From Oscillatoriales cyanobacterium RM2_1_1 (GTDB taxonomy: Bacteria > Cyanobacteriota > Cyanobacteriia > Cyanobacteriales > Microcoleaceae): a stretch of 59,839 bases of DNA. A program made the translations under genes and the position numbers. Where the stretch lies: positions 1-59,839 of the forward strand of contig JAAURB010000021.1 in the NCBI GenBank assembly GCA_012033335.1. Direction: 5' to 3'. This document shows, piece by piece, positions 9,402-19,219 of the stretch. The notes beneath the pieces are model-generated. The model ran no database searches and was not told the origin of the DNA. It saw only the letters and a program-made list of their open reading frames with translations. The first letter of the stretch is position 1. Each line of letters starts with the position of its first letter.

Positions 9402-11420
9402 ATGAATATACTTGGAATTTCAGCTTACTATCATGATAGTGCTGCTGCTCTGGTTCGGGATGGAGAGATTATCGCTGCGGCTCAGGAAGAACGATTCTCT
9501 CGCAAGAAACACGATGCCCAGTTCCCAGCCAGTGCCATCCGTTACTGTCTGCAAGAGGCTGGAATTACCTTGCATGATCTCGATTGCATTGTCTTTTACG
9601 ACAAGCCCTTGGTGAAGTTTGAACGGCTCCTGGAAACCTATTTGAGTTATGCACCCCGGGGGTTTCGCTCGTTTATCACGGCTATGCCGATTTGGCTGAA
9701 GGAAAAGCTCTATCTGAAAACCATACTCAAAAAAGAGTTTGCCCAATTGTTAGGGGTAAAGAAAGCCAGGCTGCCAAAGCTGATGTTTACGGAGCATCAT
9801 CAATCCCATGCCGCCTCAGCCTTTTTCCCTAGTCCCTTTGATCGGGCAGCAGTGCTCTGTCTTGATGGGGTAGGGGAGTGGGCCACGACAACGGTTTGGC
9901 TGGGGGAGGGAAATACCCTGACTCCTGTGTGGGAGATTGATTTCCCCCATTCCCTCGGGTTGCTCTACTCTGCTTTTACTTACTATACCGGGTTCAAGGT
10001 CAACTCTGGAGAGTACAAACTGATGGGCCTAGCTCCCTACGGGGAACCGAAATACGTTGATACCATCCTGAACCAATTGATCGACCTGAAGGATGATGGG
10101 ACATTCCGGTTGAATATGGACTACTTCAACTACGCCACGGGTCTGACCATGACCAACAAAAAATTTGACCAGTTATTTAATGGGCGACCTCGCCAACCCG
10201 AAAGTCCCTTAACTCAGCGGGAGATGGATATTGCCGCGTCGATTCAGGGGGTCACGGAGGAAGTGGTGTTGCGCTTGGCCCGGGGCGTTCAGCGGGAACT
10301 CAATGTGGACTATCTCTGCATGGCTGGGGGAGTCGCCCTCAACTGTGTGGCCAATGGTCGGGTATTGCGGGAAGGGCCATTCAAAGACATCTGGATTCAG
10401 CCCGCCGCCGGGGATGCAGGGGGAGCTCTAGGGGCAGCCCTGGCAATCTGGTATCAATATTGTGACCAACCTCGGCGGTTAGATGTTCTGGCTCAGGATC
10501 CTGAATCAGCAGTGTTTGAAGGGCAGTTGGAAGTACCCTTGGAAGCGACAACCGTTGGCCGTGAAGGCACCGTCGCTACTTTGCCCCGACCCATTCGATC
10601 CGTGTCGGTTCCTCTGGATCAGATGAAAGGGGCCTACCTGGGGCCCAGGTTCACTGATGTTGAAATTCAGGCTGATCTGGATAGAATTAATGCCAGGTAT
10701 GTCCGTTTGGACGATGCCGAACTGATGCCCCAATTGGCCCGGATTTTGGCGGAGGGCAATGTGATTGGCTGGTTCCAAGGGCGGATGGAGTTTGGCCCCC
10801 GGGCCCTAGGAGGACGGTCAATTATTGGAGATCCCCGCAACACTAAAATGCAGTCAGTGATGAACCTGAAGATCAAGTATCGGGAGTCGTTTCGGCCCTT
10901 TGCGCCTTCGGTTCTGGCAGAACGGGTTTCGGACTACTTTGAGATGGACAGCGCTAGCCCCTACATGTTGCTGGTGGCCCCGGTGAAAACGGATTTGCGA
11001 ATCCCCATGACAGCAGAACAGCAGCAACTCTTTGGGATTGAGAAACTCAATGTCCCCCGTTCAAAAATTCCGGCGATCACCCATGTGGACTATTCCGCCC
11101 GGATTCAAACAGTTCATCGGGAAACCAACCCCCGCTATCACAGTCTAATTCAGCATTTTGAGCAACAGTCTGGCTGTGGATTGGTCGTCAATACCTCCTT
11201 CAATGTCCGAGGGGAACCCATTGTCTGTACCCCTGAAGATGCCTATCGCTGCTTCATGCGAACGGAGATGGATTATCTAGTGCTGGAGAACTATCTCCTG
11301 GCAAAACCTGACCAAACCCCCTGGGAAAAAGATGAATCCTGGAAAATGAATTTGAATTGGACTGATCGATCAGAATTCAAAATCCCCTCTCGTTTCTTTA
11401 TCTGTTCTGTTCTTTTCTAA
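9402..11420 (+). CDS. Carbamoyltransferase (NodU/TobZ family)
   Basis: 672 residues. The N-terminal half is a Kae1-like fold: MNILGISAYYHDSAAALV, AAAQEERFSRKKHD and the metal-binding HHQSHAASAFF, followed by LCLDGVGEWA. The C-terminal half is the carbamoyltransferase YrdC-like domain: GWFQGRMEFGPRALGGRS, RESFRPFAPS and NTSFNVRGEPIVCTPEDA. It transfers a carbamoyl group from carbamoyl phosphate to a hydroxyl of a sugar or lipid acceptor. Usual length is just over 600; the excess is an insertion around residues 355-400 before the QMKGAYLGP motif and a short C-terminal tail. It heads a co-directional cluster with SxtJ-like, DUF5989 and SGNH genes separated by 0-25 bp, which points to modification of an exported glycan or lipid. 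Confidence 0.92.
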   Translation: MNILGISAYYHDSAAALVRDGEIIAAAQEERFSRKKHDAQFPASAIRYCLQEAGITLHDLDCIVFYDKPLVKFERLLETYLSYAPRGFRSFITAMPIWLKEKLYLKTILKKEFAQLLGVKKARLPKLMFTEHHQSHAASAFFPSPFDRAAVLCLDGVGEWATTTVWLGEGNTLTPVWEIDFPHSLGLLYSAFTYYTGFKVNSGEYKLMGLAPYGEPKYVDTILNQLIDLKDDGTFRLNMDYFNYATGLTMTNKKFDQLFNGRPRQPESPLTQREMDIAASIQGVTEEVVLRLARGVQRELNVDYLCMAGGVALNCVANGRVLREGPFKDIWIQPAAGDAGGALGAALAIWYQYCDQPRRLDVLAQDPESAVFEGQLEVPLEATTVGREGTVATLPRPIRSVSVPLDQMKGAYLGPRFTDVEIQADLDRINARYVRLDDAELMPQLARILAEGNVIGWFQGRMEFGPRALGGRSIIGDPRNTKMQSVMNLKIKYRESFRPFAPSVLAERVSDYFEMDSASPYMLLVAPVKTDLRIPMTAEQQQLFGIEKLNVPRSKIPAITHVDYSARIQTVHRETNPRYHSLIQHFEQQSGCGLVVNTSFNVRGEPIVCTPEDAYRCFMRTEMDYLVLENYLLAKPDQTPWEKDESWKMNLNWTDRSEFKIPSRFFICSVLF

Positions 11421-11426
11421 CCTGAC

Positions 11427-11837
11427 ATGAATCACGATATTCCCAAGCTTGATGCCAAAGGATTGCGCGAATTCGGCCTTTTAACCGGAGCCATTTGTGC
11501 GGGACTGTTTGGCTTTTTATTGCCGTTGATTTTTCGCCATTGGCCTCCCCCAACCTGGCCCTGGATTGTTGGGTCAGTTCTCGCGGTTTGGGCCCTGTTG
11601 ATTCCCCAAACCCTTGACCCCATTTACAATGTCTGGATGCGGATTGGGCTGGTGCTGGGCTGGATCAACACCCGGATTCTTCTGGGGCTTGTATTTTACG
11701 CTATGATGGCTCCCATGGGATTAATCAAACGCTGGTTTGGTTCCGATGCGATGCAGCGAGAATTCAGTCCCGAGCTGTCAACCTATCGAGTTGTCAGCAA
11801 AGTTAGACCTCGAGAAACTATGGAGCGTCCGTTCTAG
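11427..11837 (+). CDS. SxtJ-family membrane protein
   Basis: 136 residues, starting six bases after the carbamoyltransferase stop. It has three or four hydrophobic segments: FGLLTGAICAGLFGFLLPLIF, WPWIVGSVLAVWALL, WMRIGLVLGWINTRILLGLVFY and AMMAPMGLIKRWF. The order and the TWPWIVG and FYAMMAPMGLIKR motifs match the small membrane proteins called SxtJ (named from the saxitoxin cluster), which commonly follow NodU-type carbamoyltransferases. Biochemical role is unknown; membrane recruitment of the carbamoyltransferase is an inference from the gene order. The stop TAG overlaps the next start by one base. Confidence 0.75.
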   Translation: MNHDIPKLDAKGLREFGLLTGAICAGLFGFLLPLIFRHWPPPTWPWIVGSVLAVWALLIPQTLDPIYNVWMRIGLVLGWINTRILLGLVFYAMMAPMGLIKRWFGSDAMQREFSPELSTYRVVSKVRPRETMERPF

Positions 11838-12001
11838 TGTTTGATTCAGCATTAGATTTTTTTAAAGATCTGTGGGCGTTCATGCGAGAACGCAAAAAGT
11901 ATTGGCTATTGCCCTTGGTGATTACCCTGGTTTTGCTGGGAGCATTGCTGGTCTTGAGTCAGGGTTCAGTGATTGCACCGTTTATCTACACCCTGTTCTA
12001 G
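11837..12001 (+). CDS. DUF5989-family small membrane protein
   Basis: 54 residues starting at GTG 11837, whose first G is the last base of the preceding TAG stop, so translational coupling is likely. It reads FDSALDFFKDLWAFMRERKK, then YWLLPLVITLVLLGALLVLS and a short tail ending APFIYTLF. The FxxDLWxFMRERKKYWLLP pattern followed by one transmembrane helix is characteristic of DUF5989 proteins, which sit between SxtJ and SGNH genes in such clusters. Function unknown. It is short enough to be missed by automatic gene calling. Confidence 0.8.
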   Translation: MFDSALDFFKDLWAFMRERKKYWLLPLVITLVLLGALLVLSQGSVIAPFIYTLF

Positions 12002-12023
12002 CGGTTGATCCTGAATAGCGGCA

Positions 12024-13243
12024 ATGAACAAGTTGAAAATTTGGGCCGTCAACACGGGTTTGGTGCTTGGCAGTTTGGGTTTTGGCCTTTTATTCGGGGA
12101 GATGGGTCTGCGAATTGGGGGAGTGAATGGGCTACCTCCCAGGGCCAAAACTGATCACACCCGGTTTTCTCCCTCTTTTTTTACCATCGCTCACCCGGAT
12201 CGGGGCTGGGCAAATTTGCTGGTGCTAAGGGTTGGTGGGAACAGGAGGGCAAATCCTATGTTGAAATCAATTCGGATGGATGGCGCGATCGCCCCTACTC
12301 CAAGACCAAACCGCCGAACACATTTCGAGTGGCAGTTCTTGGGGATTCCTTCACCCTGGCTTCCCAGGTGTCCATGGAGCAGAACTACACCTCAGTGATG
12401 GAAAACCGCCTGAATTCCTGTCCCAATCTGCCGGAAAAAGCCGTAGAAGTCCTGAATTTCGGGGTGGATGGCTACGGCACAGCCCAGGAATTGCTCACCC
12501 TGAGGCAGGCTGTTTGGGATTATGATCCTGACGTTGTGATCCTGGCTTTTTTTGTCGGCAATGATCTGATTGACAATTCTAAACCCCTAGAAAGCAACCA
12601 TTACCGGCCATTTTTTGTCTATCAAAATGGCAACCTGGTGGTGGACAATTCATTTCGAAAACTCACCAGCGAACAAAGTGACCGTTACTCAATTGCTACC
12701 GTTGATCATCTGCCGTTCTGGCTGGTGAATCATTCCAGATTGCTTCAGGTGGCTCGTAAGGTTGAATTAGACCAGCGCAAGCGCCATTTGCTCCAGCATT
12801 TAAACCAACTGAGTGCCCAGAACTTTCGCGCCCCTGAAGATGACCATTGGCAAGGGGCCTGGCAAATTACCGAAGCCTTAATCGCTCAGATCAATACTGA
12901 AGTTAAGCAAAACAAGGCTGAGTTTTTGCTAGTTGTAATTGGGGATCCGATTCAGGTAAACTCTAACTCTGAACTGCGTCAATCCTACAAAGCAGATTTT
13001 CAAATTAAAAATTTATTCTATCCCAATCAGCGATTGCAAACCCTGGGAAAGCAACAAGGGTTTCAAGTCCTGGATTTAGCCAAACCTTTTCAAATTCGCA
13101 GTGAACAGAGCCAGATCTGTCTCCATGGCTTTCCGACATCAATTCCCTGTGGGGGTCACTGGAATCCTCAGGGCCATGAATTTGCGGGTGAATTAGTCAC
13201 CCAAAAACTCTGTGACATGGTGATAAAACCGCAGCCAAAGTAA
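12024..13243 (+). CDS. Membrane-anchored SGNH/GDSL hydrolase 1 (frameshifted near 12219)
   Basis: Starts MNKLKIWAVNTGLVLGSLGF, an N-terminal anchor or signal followed by GEMGLRIGG. The first frame is valid to about DRGWANL, after which the +2 frame continues GAKGWWEQEGKSYVEINSDG and then RDRPYSKTKPPNTFRVAVLGDS. The rejoined protein is 406 residues. SGNH blocks are present: AVLGDSFT (nucleophile Ser), FFVGNDLIDN (Asn-Asp), and PCGGHWNPQGHEFAG (His). It acts outside the cytoplasmic membrane, presumably as an esterase or acyl/carbamoyl-linked transferase. It is a clear tandem paralogue of the next gene (shared NFGVxGYGTAQEL and QIKNLFYPxQR). One lost base, probably a C at 12219-12220, explains the split. 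Confidence 0.8.
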
Positions 13244-13247
13244 CCGT

Positions 13248-14524
13248 ATGAAACTAAAACCCTGGGTTGGAAATTTGGGATTATTGTTGGCCAGCTTGAG
13301 CTTTGCCATCGTTGTCGGAGAAATAGGCTTGAGATGGGCTGGAATTGCCTATCCTCCTCCTCCCGACCCCGAATCAGAAACCTTAGCCTACACGGTGAAG
13401 GATCCAAACCGGGGTTGGGCCCCCAAACCCAATGCTAAAACTGTCTGGACAGGGGAGGGATTGGTCTCCGAAATTCAGATGAATAGTGCCGGATTTCGCG
13501 ATCGCCCCCGAACGGTAACCAAACCCAAAAATACTTTCCGGGTAGCGGTTTTGGGGGACTCTTTTATTGAAGCGCTCCATGTTCCCCAGGAAAAAACTGC
13601 AACAGCCGTGATGGAAAAATCCCTGGGGAATTGTTCTGCTTTGAAAGGTCAGCAGATTGAAGTCTTAAATTTTGGGGTTCAAGGTTATGGTACAGCCCAG
13701 GAATTAATGACGTTGCGCCATCATGTCTGGCAATTTTCCCCTGATTTAATAATTTTAGGATTCTATCCTGGGAATGATATTCGCAACAATTATAAGCCCC
13801 TGGAACATGACCATTTACGGCCTTATTTTTCCCGCCATTTTGACCAGAATCCTAATCAAAATAATCCTAATCAAGATAATCAGTGGATTGTCGATTATTC
13901 CTTCCGCAACCTACCCCCAAACAGCGAGACTATTATGCCTTTGCTCAAGTGGATCGATTACCTCAAGGGTTGGTGGAGCGATCGCGAATTTTGCAACTAA
14001 TTCGGCAGGCAGAAATTACAGCCAAGCAACGCCAATATCAACGGGACTATGCACAAACCAATATCAATTTTTATAAGGAACCCCCCGATGAAAATTGGAA
14101 AGCTGCCTGGTCTGTCACGGAGGGATTAATCAAATTAATCCGGGATGAAGTAGTAGCAAAAGGGGCAGACTTTATGGTGGTAACCATCAGTGATTCCTAT
14201 CAGGTGAATCCTAAACCTAAAAAACGCCAGGACTTCATGGAAGAGTATCAGATCAAAAACCTATTCTACCCAGACCAACGAATTGCCAACTTTGGAAAAC
14301 AGGAAGGTATTCCGGTCTTTCGTCTGGCGGAACCTTTACTTCAAGTAGCTGAAAGCCAGGGAAAATGTTTACATGGTTTTGAGAATGCTCTACCCTGTGA
14401 GGGGCATTGGAATATTTGGGGAAATCAGGTAGCAGGCAGATTAATGGCGGAGCAGGTTTGTCAGCGAGTTGCTGCCCAGAATTCATTGAAACAATCAGTT
14501 AATCCAACTAGTCAAGGGGGTTAG
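13248..14524 (+). CDS. Membrane-anchored SGNH/GDSL hydrolase 2 (frameshifted at 13914-13918)
   Basis: Rejoined length 425 residues; starts four bases after its paralogue. It has an N-terminal hydrophobic anchor (LGLLLASLSFAIVVGEIGLRW), then FRVAVLGDSFIEA (Ser), LGFYPGNDIRNN (Asn-Asp) and CEGHWNIWGNQVAG (His). An insertion rich in Asn/Gln (DQNPNQNNPNQDNQ) is made of near-repeats of AATCCTAATCAA. The first frame reads YSFRNLPPNSE and stops at 14000; the other continues KQRDYYAFAQVDRLPQGLVE. One extra C in the five-C run at 13914-13918 gives NLPPKQRDYYAF, matching the paralogue. A homopolymer error is therefore likely; a real frameshift is not excluded. Confidence 0.8.
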
Positions 14525-14527
14525 TCT

Positions 14528-15868
14528 ATGAAAAAATTAGGGTTTCAGAAAGTCAGGTCAGGCTTACAACTGATTGCGATCAATTTGCTGGTTTTGTTTG
14601 GTTTTCTAGAGTTAGGTTCCCTGGGGTTTTACTGGATTAAAAATCAACAGCTATTTTATACCCGACAAAAAATAGAAGATTATCAAGCACTCGGAATTAA
14701 TCTAGAAGGGGTTCGGTTTGGGGAAACGGTGGTGGAACGACTGCATCCCTTTTTTGGATTTGTCCAGAAGCCCGGCCCGGATTTTCGGCCTGGATTTAAA
14801 TACAATAACTACGGCTTTATTGCCCCTGAGGATTACCCCTTCAAAAAAACCAACCCCAATCAATTTTTAATCGGAGTGCTAGGGGGATCTGTCGCTTCTA
14901 ACTATGCCATCTATGAAGTCAGGAATAAAGTTTTAGAAAAGACAATTCGCCAGGTTCCTGGACTACAAAATAAAGAAGTTGTAATTTTACCCCTGGCCAT
15001 TGGGGGCTATAAGCAACCTCAGCAATTATTAGTGCTGAACTATATGTTATCGGTGGGTCAGGAATTTGATTTAGTAATCAACTTGGATGGCTTTAACGAA
15101 GTGGCCCTGGTGACCTTGAACCACAAACGGGGACTGGATTTAACAATGCCGAGCGCCTCTCATGTCCAGCCTTTGACCAGTCTGGCCAACAATAGCCTTT
15201 CCACCAAAGCGCTGAAAACTTTATTGAATATCAAAGAAAATAAAGCTCAACTCAACCAATCCCTAAAAATTCTGAAGGATTGTAAACTAGCGTCCTGCCA
15301 TCTGATCAACTCCTTAAAAGTTCAGGGCCTCACCAGGCAATATCGTCAAAATTTACAGAAATTTGAGCAGCAACGTTTATCGAATGATGATGACCAGGAA
15401 AGTATCATTTTTTTCTACACGCAAGATCCTGATATTCCCGATCCAGAATTTTATCAACAGGCTGCGGATTACTGGATGAAGACTTCACTTTTAATGCAAC
15501 AAACCCTGTCTCAAAACCAGATTCCCTATCTCCATGTTCTCCAACCCAACCAATATTGGAAAACAGCACGGAAGTTCGGCTCCGAAGAGAAAAAAATTGC
15601 CTTTACTGAGAATAGCCCCTATGCAAAAGGAGTCGAGATCGGCTATCCCCTATTGCTGAAAAATGTCGATCAGCTCACCAAAAGTCAGGTCAATATTTTG
15701 AATGCTACTAACATTTTTGATCCAATCCAGGAGCCCGTTTATATTGACAATTGTTGCCATTACAATCCAAGGGGAGAGAAGATTTTATCAGAATTCGTTG
15801 CCCGGGAAGTGGTGAATCAGTTGCGGAGTAAAAACTCTAATAATAAATCCCCTCGATTACCCAATTGA
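14528..15868 (+). CDS. SGNH/GDSL-like hydrolase 3, membrane-anchored
   Basis: 446 residues, intact, starting three bases after the previous stop. N-terminal anchor LIAINLLVLFGFLELGSLGF. SGNH features are diverged: IGVLGGSVASNYA in place of GDS, VINLDGFNEVAL in place of GxND, and NCCHYNPRGEKILSEF at the catalytic His position. The NNYGFI and PFFGFVQKPG segments preceding the domain are typical of cyanobacterial SGNH proteins found in exopolysaccharide loci. It is only distantly related to its two neighbours. Last gene of the run, so it presumably acts on the same surface substrate. Confidence 0.75.
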   Translation: MKKLGFQKVRSGLQLIAINLLVLFGFLELGSLGFYWIKNQQLFYTRQKIEDYQALGINLEGVRFGETVVERLHPFFGFVQKPGPDFRPGFKYNNYGFIAPEDYPFKKTNPNQFLIGVLGGSVASNYAIYEVRNKVLEKTIRQVPGLQNKEVVILPLAIGGYKQPQQLLVLNYMLSVGQEFDLVINLDGFNEVALVTLNHKRGLDLTMPSASHVQPLTSLANNSLSTKALKTLLNIKENKAQLNQSLKILKDCKLASCHLINSLKVQGLTRQYRQNLQKFEQQRLSNDDDQESIIFFYTQDPDIPDPEFYQQAADYWMKTSLLMQQTLSQNQIPYLHVLQPNQYWKTARKFGSEEKKIAFTENSPYAKGVEIGYPLLLKNVDQLTKSQVNILNATNIFDPIQEPVYIDNCCHYNPRGEKILSEFVAREVVNQLRSKNSNNKSPRLPN

Positions 15869-16374
15869 GGTTGGAAATCTCCCTAATCCTGAGCCTCAAA
15901 AAGGTAAATGATGGGCCATGTTCCCAGCATCAGCCAAATCCGAGGGTTCTGCCGTGGGAATGTGAGCCCGAAAACAGGACATCAATCGGCTGAAAAAAGA
16001 GTTTGACGGCTCAGTGTCCCCATCTAAGGAGCTAGCCACCCTCTGGGGCAAGGTTTCCCAGCTACATCCACTGACCATGGAGTGAAACATGACCGAACCG
16101 GAGAACCCCAAGGCAGGGGAATCAACAGAAAGATGCTGTGCGTTGAGTAAATTCATGTTGAGTAAATTCATGGCTTAACCTGGTAATCTCTACCCTTATA
16201 TTCCGCAATTATACTGAATATTAATATATATCCTGGTACAGTTTCGGGCCTGTCTGACTCTGGGGGGTGAAACCCCACTGCCCACGCCAGAATCCGGCAT
16301 CAGCCCTAACCTCCATGGATTGGGGGAGATCACAGAAATTCAAGCTTTCCTCGATGGATTGATACCCAAGGATT
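15869..16374. other. Intergenic, no convincing gene
   Basis: About 500 bp between the SGNH cluster and the gluconokinase end. A minus-strand open frame at 15896-16171 (91 codons) shows no recognisable family, and its start lies in a 15-bp tandem duplication. A short hairpin (GGGGTGAAACCCC) lies near 16265. I see no RNA gene. Confidence 0.35.
16143..16172. repeat. 15-bp tandem duplication
   Basis: TTGAGTAAATTCATG occurs twice in direct tandem, exactly adjacent. It is one of several 15-bp-unit tandem repeats in this window. Confidence 0.8.
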
Positions 16375-16874
16375 CTAACTGGAAATTTCAGGGTTCTTGA
16401 GGGCCAATTGAATATCCTGCACAATGGCTGCTGGAGAATGGCCAATCTCAATGATAATTCCCTGTTCTGGTTCTTCCAACGCCTCGAACTGACTCTGTAA
16501 TAGCTCAACGGTCATAAAATGATGCTGACGGTGCTGCAACCGGGCGGCAATCAGCTCAAAACTACCCCGCAGATAAACCAACTTGATCTGGGGCCGATCC
16601 TGCAACAAGATCTGACGATAACTCTGCTTCAAGGCAGAGCAAGCCAGTACCACATTGTGGTTCTGGGTCAACCACTGGCTGATTTCAGCCTGAAGCTGCT
16701 CTAACCAGGGTCGCGATCGCCCTCTGTTAGGGGAATGTTCTGGCGCATTTTTTCCCGGTTGGTCAGGGAATGAAAATCATCCGCATCAAAAAACTCCCAA
16801 CCCAAAGACTCAGCCAGCAACTGTCCAATGGTTGACTTGCCTGATCCAGCTACTCCGGTAATCAGCACAATCAT
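16375..16874 (-). CDS. gntK: Gluconokinase (frameshifted at 16708-16710)
   Basis: 166 residues once rejoined, the usual GntK size. The N-terminus MIVLITGVAGSGKSTIGQLL contains the P-loop, followed by FFDADDFHSLTNREKM and NIPLTEGDRD. The frame then stops, while the shifted frame continues PWLEQLQAEISQWLTQNHN and VVLACSALKQSYRQIL, LVYLRGSFELIAARL and HHFMTVELLQSQFEALEEP, all classic gluconokinase segments. One additional C (G on the plus strand at 16708-16710) restores DRDPWLEQL. The enzyme phosphorylates gluconate to 6-phosphogluconate, feeding the pentose phosphate pathway. Start ATG at 16874 lies one base after the end of the AMIN gene, suggesting an operon. Confidence 0.85.
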
Positions 16875-16875
16875 C

Positions 16876-18380
16876 CTAATCCGGTAACAACTCCCGCGGT
16901 CGTCCGGTTTCCACCAAGGGATCCGGCAGGAAAAATTCAGACTGGCGCAGATCTTCCGTCAACTGCACCTCAACCACCTGACCCGGAACCAGAGTGGTCG
17001 GCTGAGGAGAGGTGGCAAACCCGAATATTGCCCCTGCGGCTGCCCCCGCCAACAGGCCAATTCCTGACAAACCACTCAGCAGAAAGATTCCCAATCCACC
17101 AATACCAGAGTCAAGCAGGATATTGCCCGCATCCGGTTCCCGAGTGCCATCAATCCAGTCGGACTCAGCCTTGAAGGGAATACTCCGACCTTCCAGGTTG
17201 ATCGCTTCTGCAATAAACCGACTACCCCGTGATCCCGTTTCAAACCGCCCTACTACTGGGGTATCCGGAGGCACAATAAAATTGCCCCCCGATCCACAAT
17301 TCCCCCTTGCAATAACATGACTTCCTGGCGATCGCGCTTTGCCGGTAGACGGGTATCCCCTGGATTAGGGTAGACCAACACCAACTGAGTGCCTTCTAGG
17401 AGCACAATATTTGGGGGCCGCTGATTGATACTGGGGGGGCGATTTGAAGTGGTTGAGGGGGCTTGAGTCAGGGGAAGCGGTTGCCCAAATACGATGTCTT
17501 CTCTGACTCTGGCCGGACTGGCTGTGGGGAGATCAGGTTCGGGTTCAGTTTCAGAGGAGGTGCCGCTACCAAATAACTCTCCACTCAGCACCGGATCAAC
17601 AATCGATTCTACTTCGCTCGATCGACCCAGACCCACACTGATAATTTCTACATCGGATTCCCGTTGAGGTTGGGGATTGGGAATGACGGGGGTAATCGGT
17701 CGAGGAATACTAAAGGGAGTGTTCAGATCGGGGGTGGAAGGGGGAGAGATCGGTTGGGGCTCTGGAGTCAAAACCCCCAAATCTTCTGCTGTACCTGTTG
17801 TCCCGGTTGGGGGCTCTGCCTCTGAGGTAGGAGTAGCCTGAGGAGACTGCAATGGCAAAACCTCAGGCTCAGGCAGAGGTGCAGCACTGACAATCCCTGG
17901 GCGAACAATCCAGGAATTCTCAACGCCGACTTCCCGGAGTTCAATTTCTTCTTGATCTAGAATTACATCCGGAGCAAACTCAATTGTAATCCGAGCCGTT
18001 TTTTCCTCAAATTGGGTCAAGCTGACCTGACGCACCAACCCCGTTTCATAAAGCTCAGTCACCGTCACCCCAATTTCTGTCTCAGGCAAGTCGAGTACTA
18101 ACCGCCCAGGCTGACTCAACACCACTAGGCGCGGGGTCACCCCTTCGCGCAATTGGACTTCTAGTTGACCGGTTCTGGGATCAAACTTCCAATTCTGCAA
18201 AATGGCAGCCTGGGCTGAGGGAGCCAGGGTTTGCCATGCAGCGAAGCTGGCCAATGTCATCAGCGTTCCTACCCTGAACTTCACCCCTGTGAGGAGCCAG
18301 TACCCCAACACAGTAGATATTCCCAATTGCCGCAGGGGTTTGATGGCTTGGAATCGGGCAATTTGCTGAGGGTGTTGCAT
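16876..18380 (-). CDS. AMIN-domain secreted protein (frameshifted at 17285-17290)
   Basis: 501 residues rejoined. Hydrophobic signal or anchor near residues 20-60 ends APSAQA. An AMIN domain follows at about 60-165 (LQNWKFDPRTGQLEVQL, RLVLDLPET, ARITIEFAP), a module that binds peptidoglycan or targets proteins to the periplasm. Next come a long Pro/Glu-rich linker and a C-terminal part beginning LVYPNPGDTRLPAKRDRQEV. The first frame stops after GGIVDRGAILL. Adding one base to the six-C run at 17285-17290 gives GIVDRGGNFIVPPDTPVVGRF, continuing to a glycine-rich hydrophobic hairpin (LLAGAAAGAIFGF). The C-terminal segment resembles TrbI/VirB10-type periplasmic domains, from memory and unverified. 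Confidence 0.75.
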
Positions 18381-18670
18381 GGATCTGTTCCTGGATAAAG
18401 TAGTGACGTGAGTAATGGACTTAAAACAGTGAACTTGAAACAGAGATGTTAAAAGAGAATTGCAGACGTACCAGAGGATTGAGAGAGGAGTCTTGGGACA
18501 ATTGCCGAAGAGCCTGAAACCTTAGTAACATGTTCAATCCTGGAATGCAAGGGGAAAATGGGAATTGAACGGATGAAAAATCTAGCTCTGGGGATGACTT
18601 GAGTCCATTTCAGCCGCAAAGCTCAAGCGAAAAATTGAGCAGCGGCGATCGCACCTTAAGGAGAAACCTG

Positions 18671-19219
18671 ATGACGACAGCAGAAAAATTAATCTGGCAA
18701 ATCGATCTTTACCACCAGGCTGTTAACGCTGGCATCTTTGATCATCGCGACATTGAACTACTAGAAGGAGAATTAATCAAGATGAGTCCAGAGGGCACAC
18801 CCCATGCCGGAGCCATTAGAGATCTGGCTAGATTTCTAACCTTCCAACTTGGCAACCGGGCTGAGGTAAGCGACGGTCATCCTGTGACGCTTTCTGAAAC
18901 CTCAGAACCAGAACCGGACATCGCTATTGTGCAACCCCTGGGGAAAGTATACCGGGATCATCATCCCTATCCTGAGAATATTTTCTGGCTAATTGAGTTT
19001 TCAAATTCTAGCCTGGAGCAAGACCTGGGACAGAAACAGCGAATTTACGCCATGGCTGAGATTTCTGAATACTGGGTGGTGAATTTACGGCAGCAACAGG
19101 TTCATGTTTATCGGCAACCCCAGGAGGGAGAGTATCAGATCAGTGAAGTGGTTCGGGATGGATCCCTGACTCCAGAAGCCTTTCCTGATGTTCAGGTTGA
19201 TTTGAGGGAGTTGTTTTAG
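18671..19219 (+). CDS. Uma2-family (DUF820) putative restriction-endonuclease-like protein
   Basis: 182 residues. The ATG at 18671 is chosen over an upstream TTG because AAGGAGA precedes it at good spacing. DUF820/Uma2 proteins are PD-(D/E)xK nuclease-fold proteins hugely expanded in cyanobacteria. Visible landmarks are ELLEGELIKMSPEGTPHAG, a catalytic-type Asp in SEPEPDIAIV, and the E-x-S pattern in FWLIEFSNSSLEQDLGQK with EYWVVNL following. Cellular role is unknown. A decayed near-copy of its first ~165 bases lies at 35050-35228. It is convergent with, and overlaps by four bases, the small gene that follows. Confidence 0.85.
   Translation: MTTAEKLIWQIDLYHQAVNAGIFDHRDIELLEGELIKMSPEGTPHAGAIRDLARFLTFQLGNRAEVSDGHPVTLSETSEPEPDIAIVQPLGKVYRDHHPYPENIFWLIEFSNSSLEQDLGQKQRIYAMAEISEYWVVNLRQQQVHVYRQPQEGEYQISEVVRDGSLTPEAFPDVQVDLRELF

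Noticed and set aside
15896-16171. Minus-strand 91-codon frame
   Set aside because: No known family; its start is formed by a tandem duplication, and the composition does not look coding.
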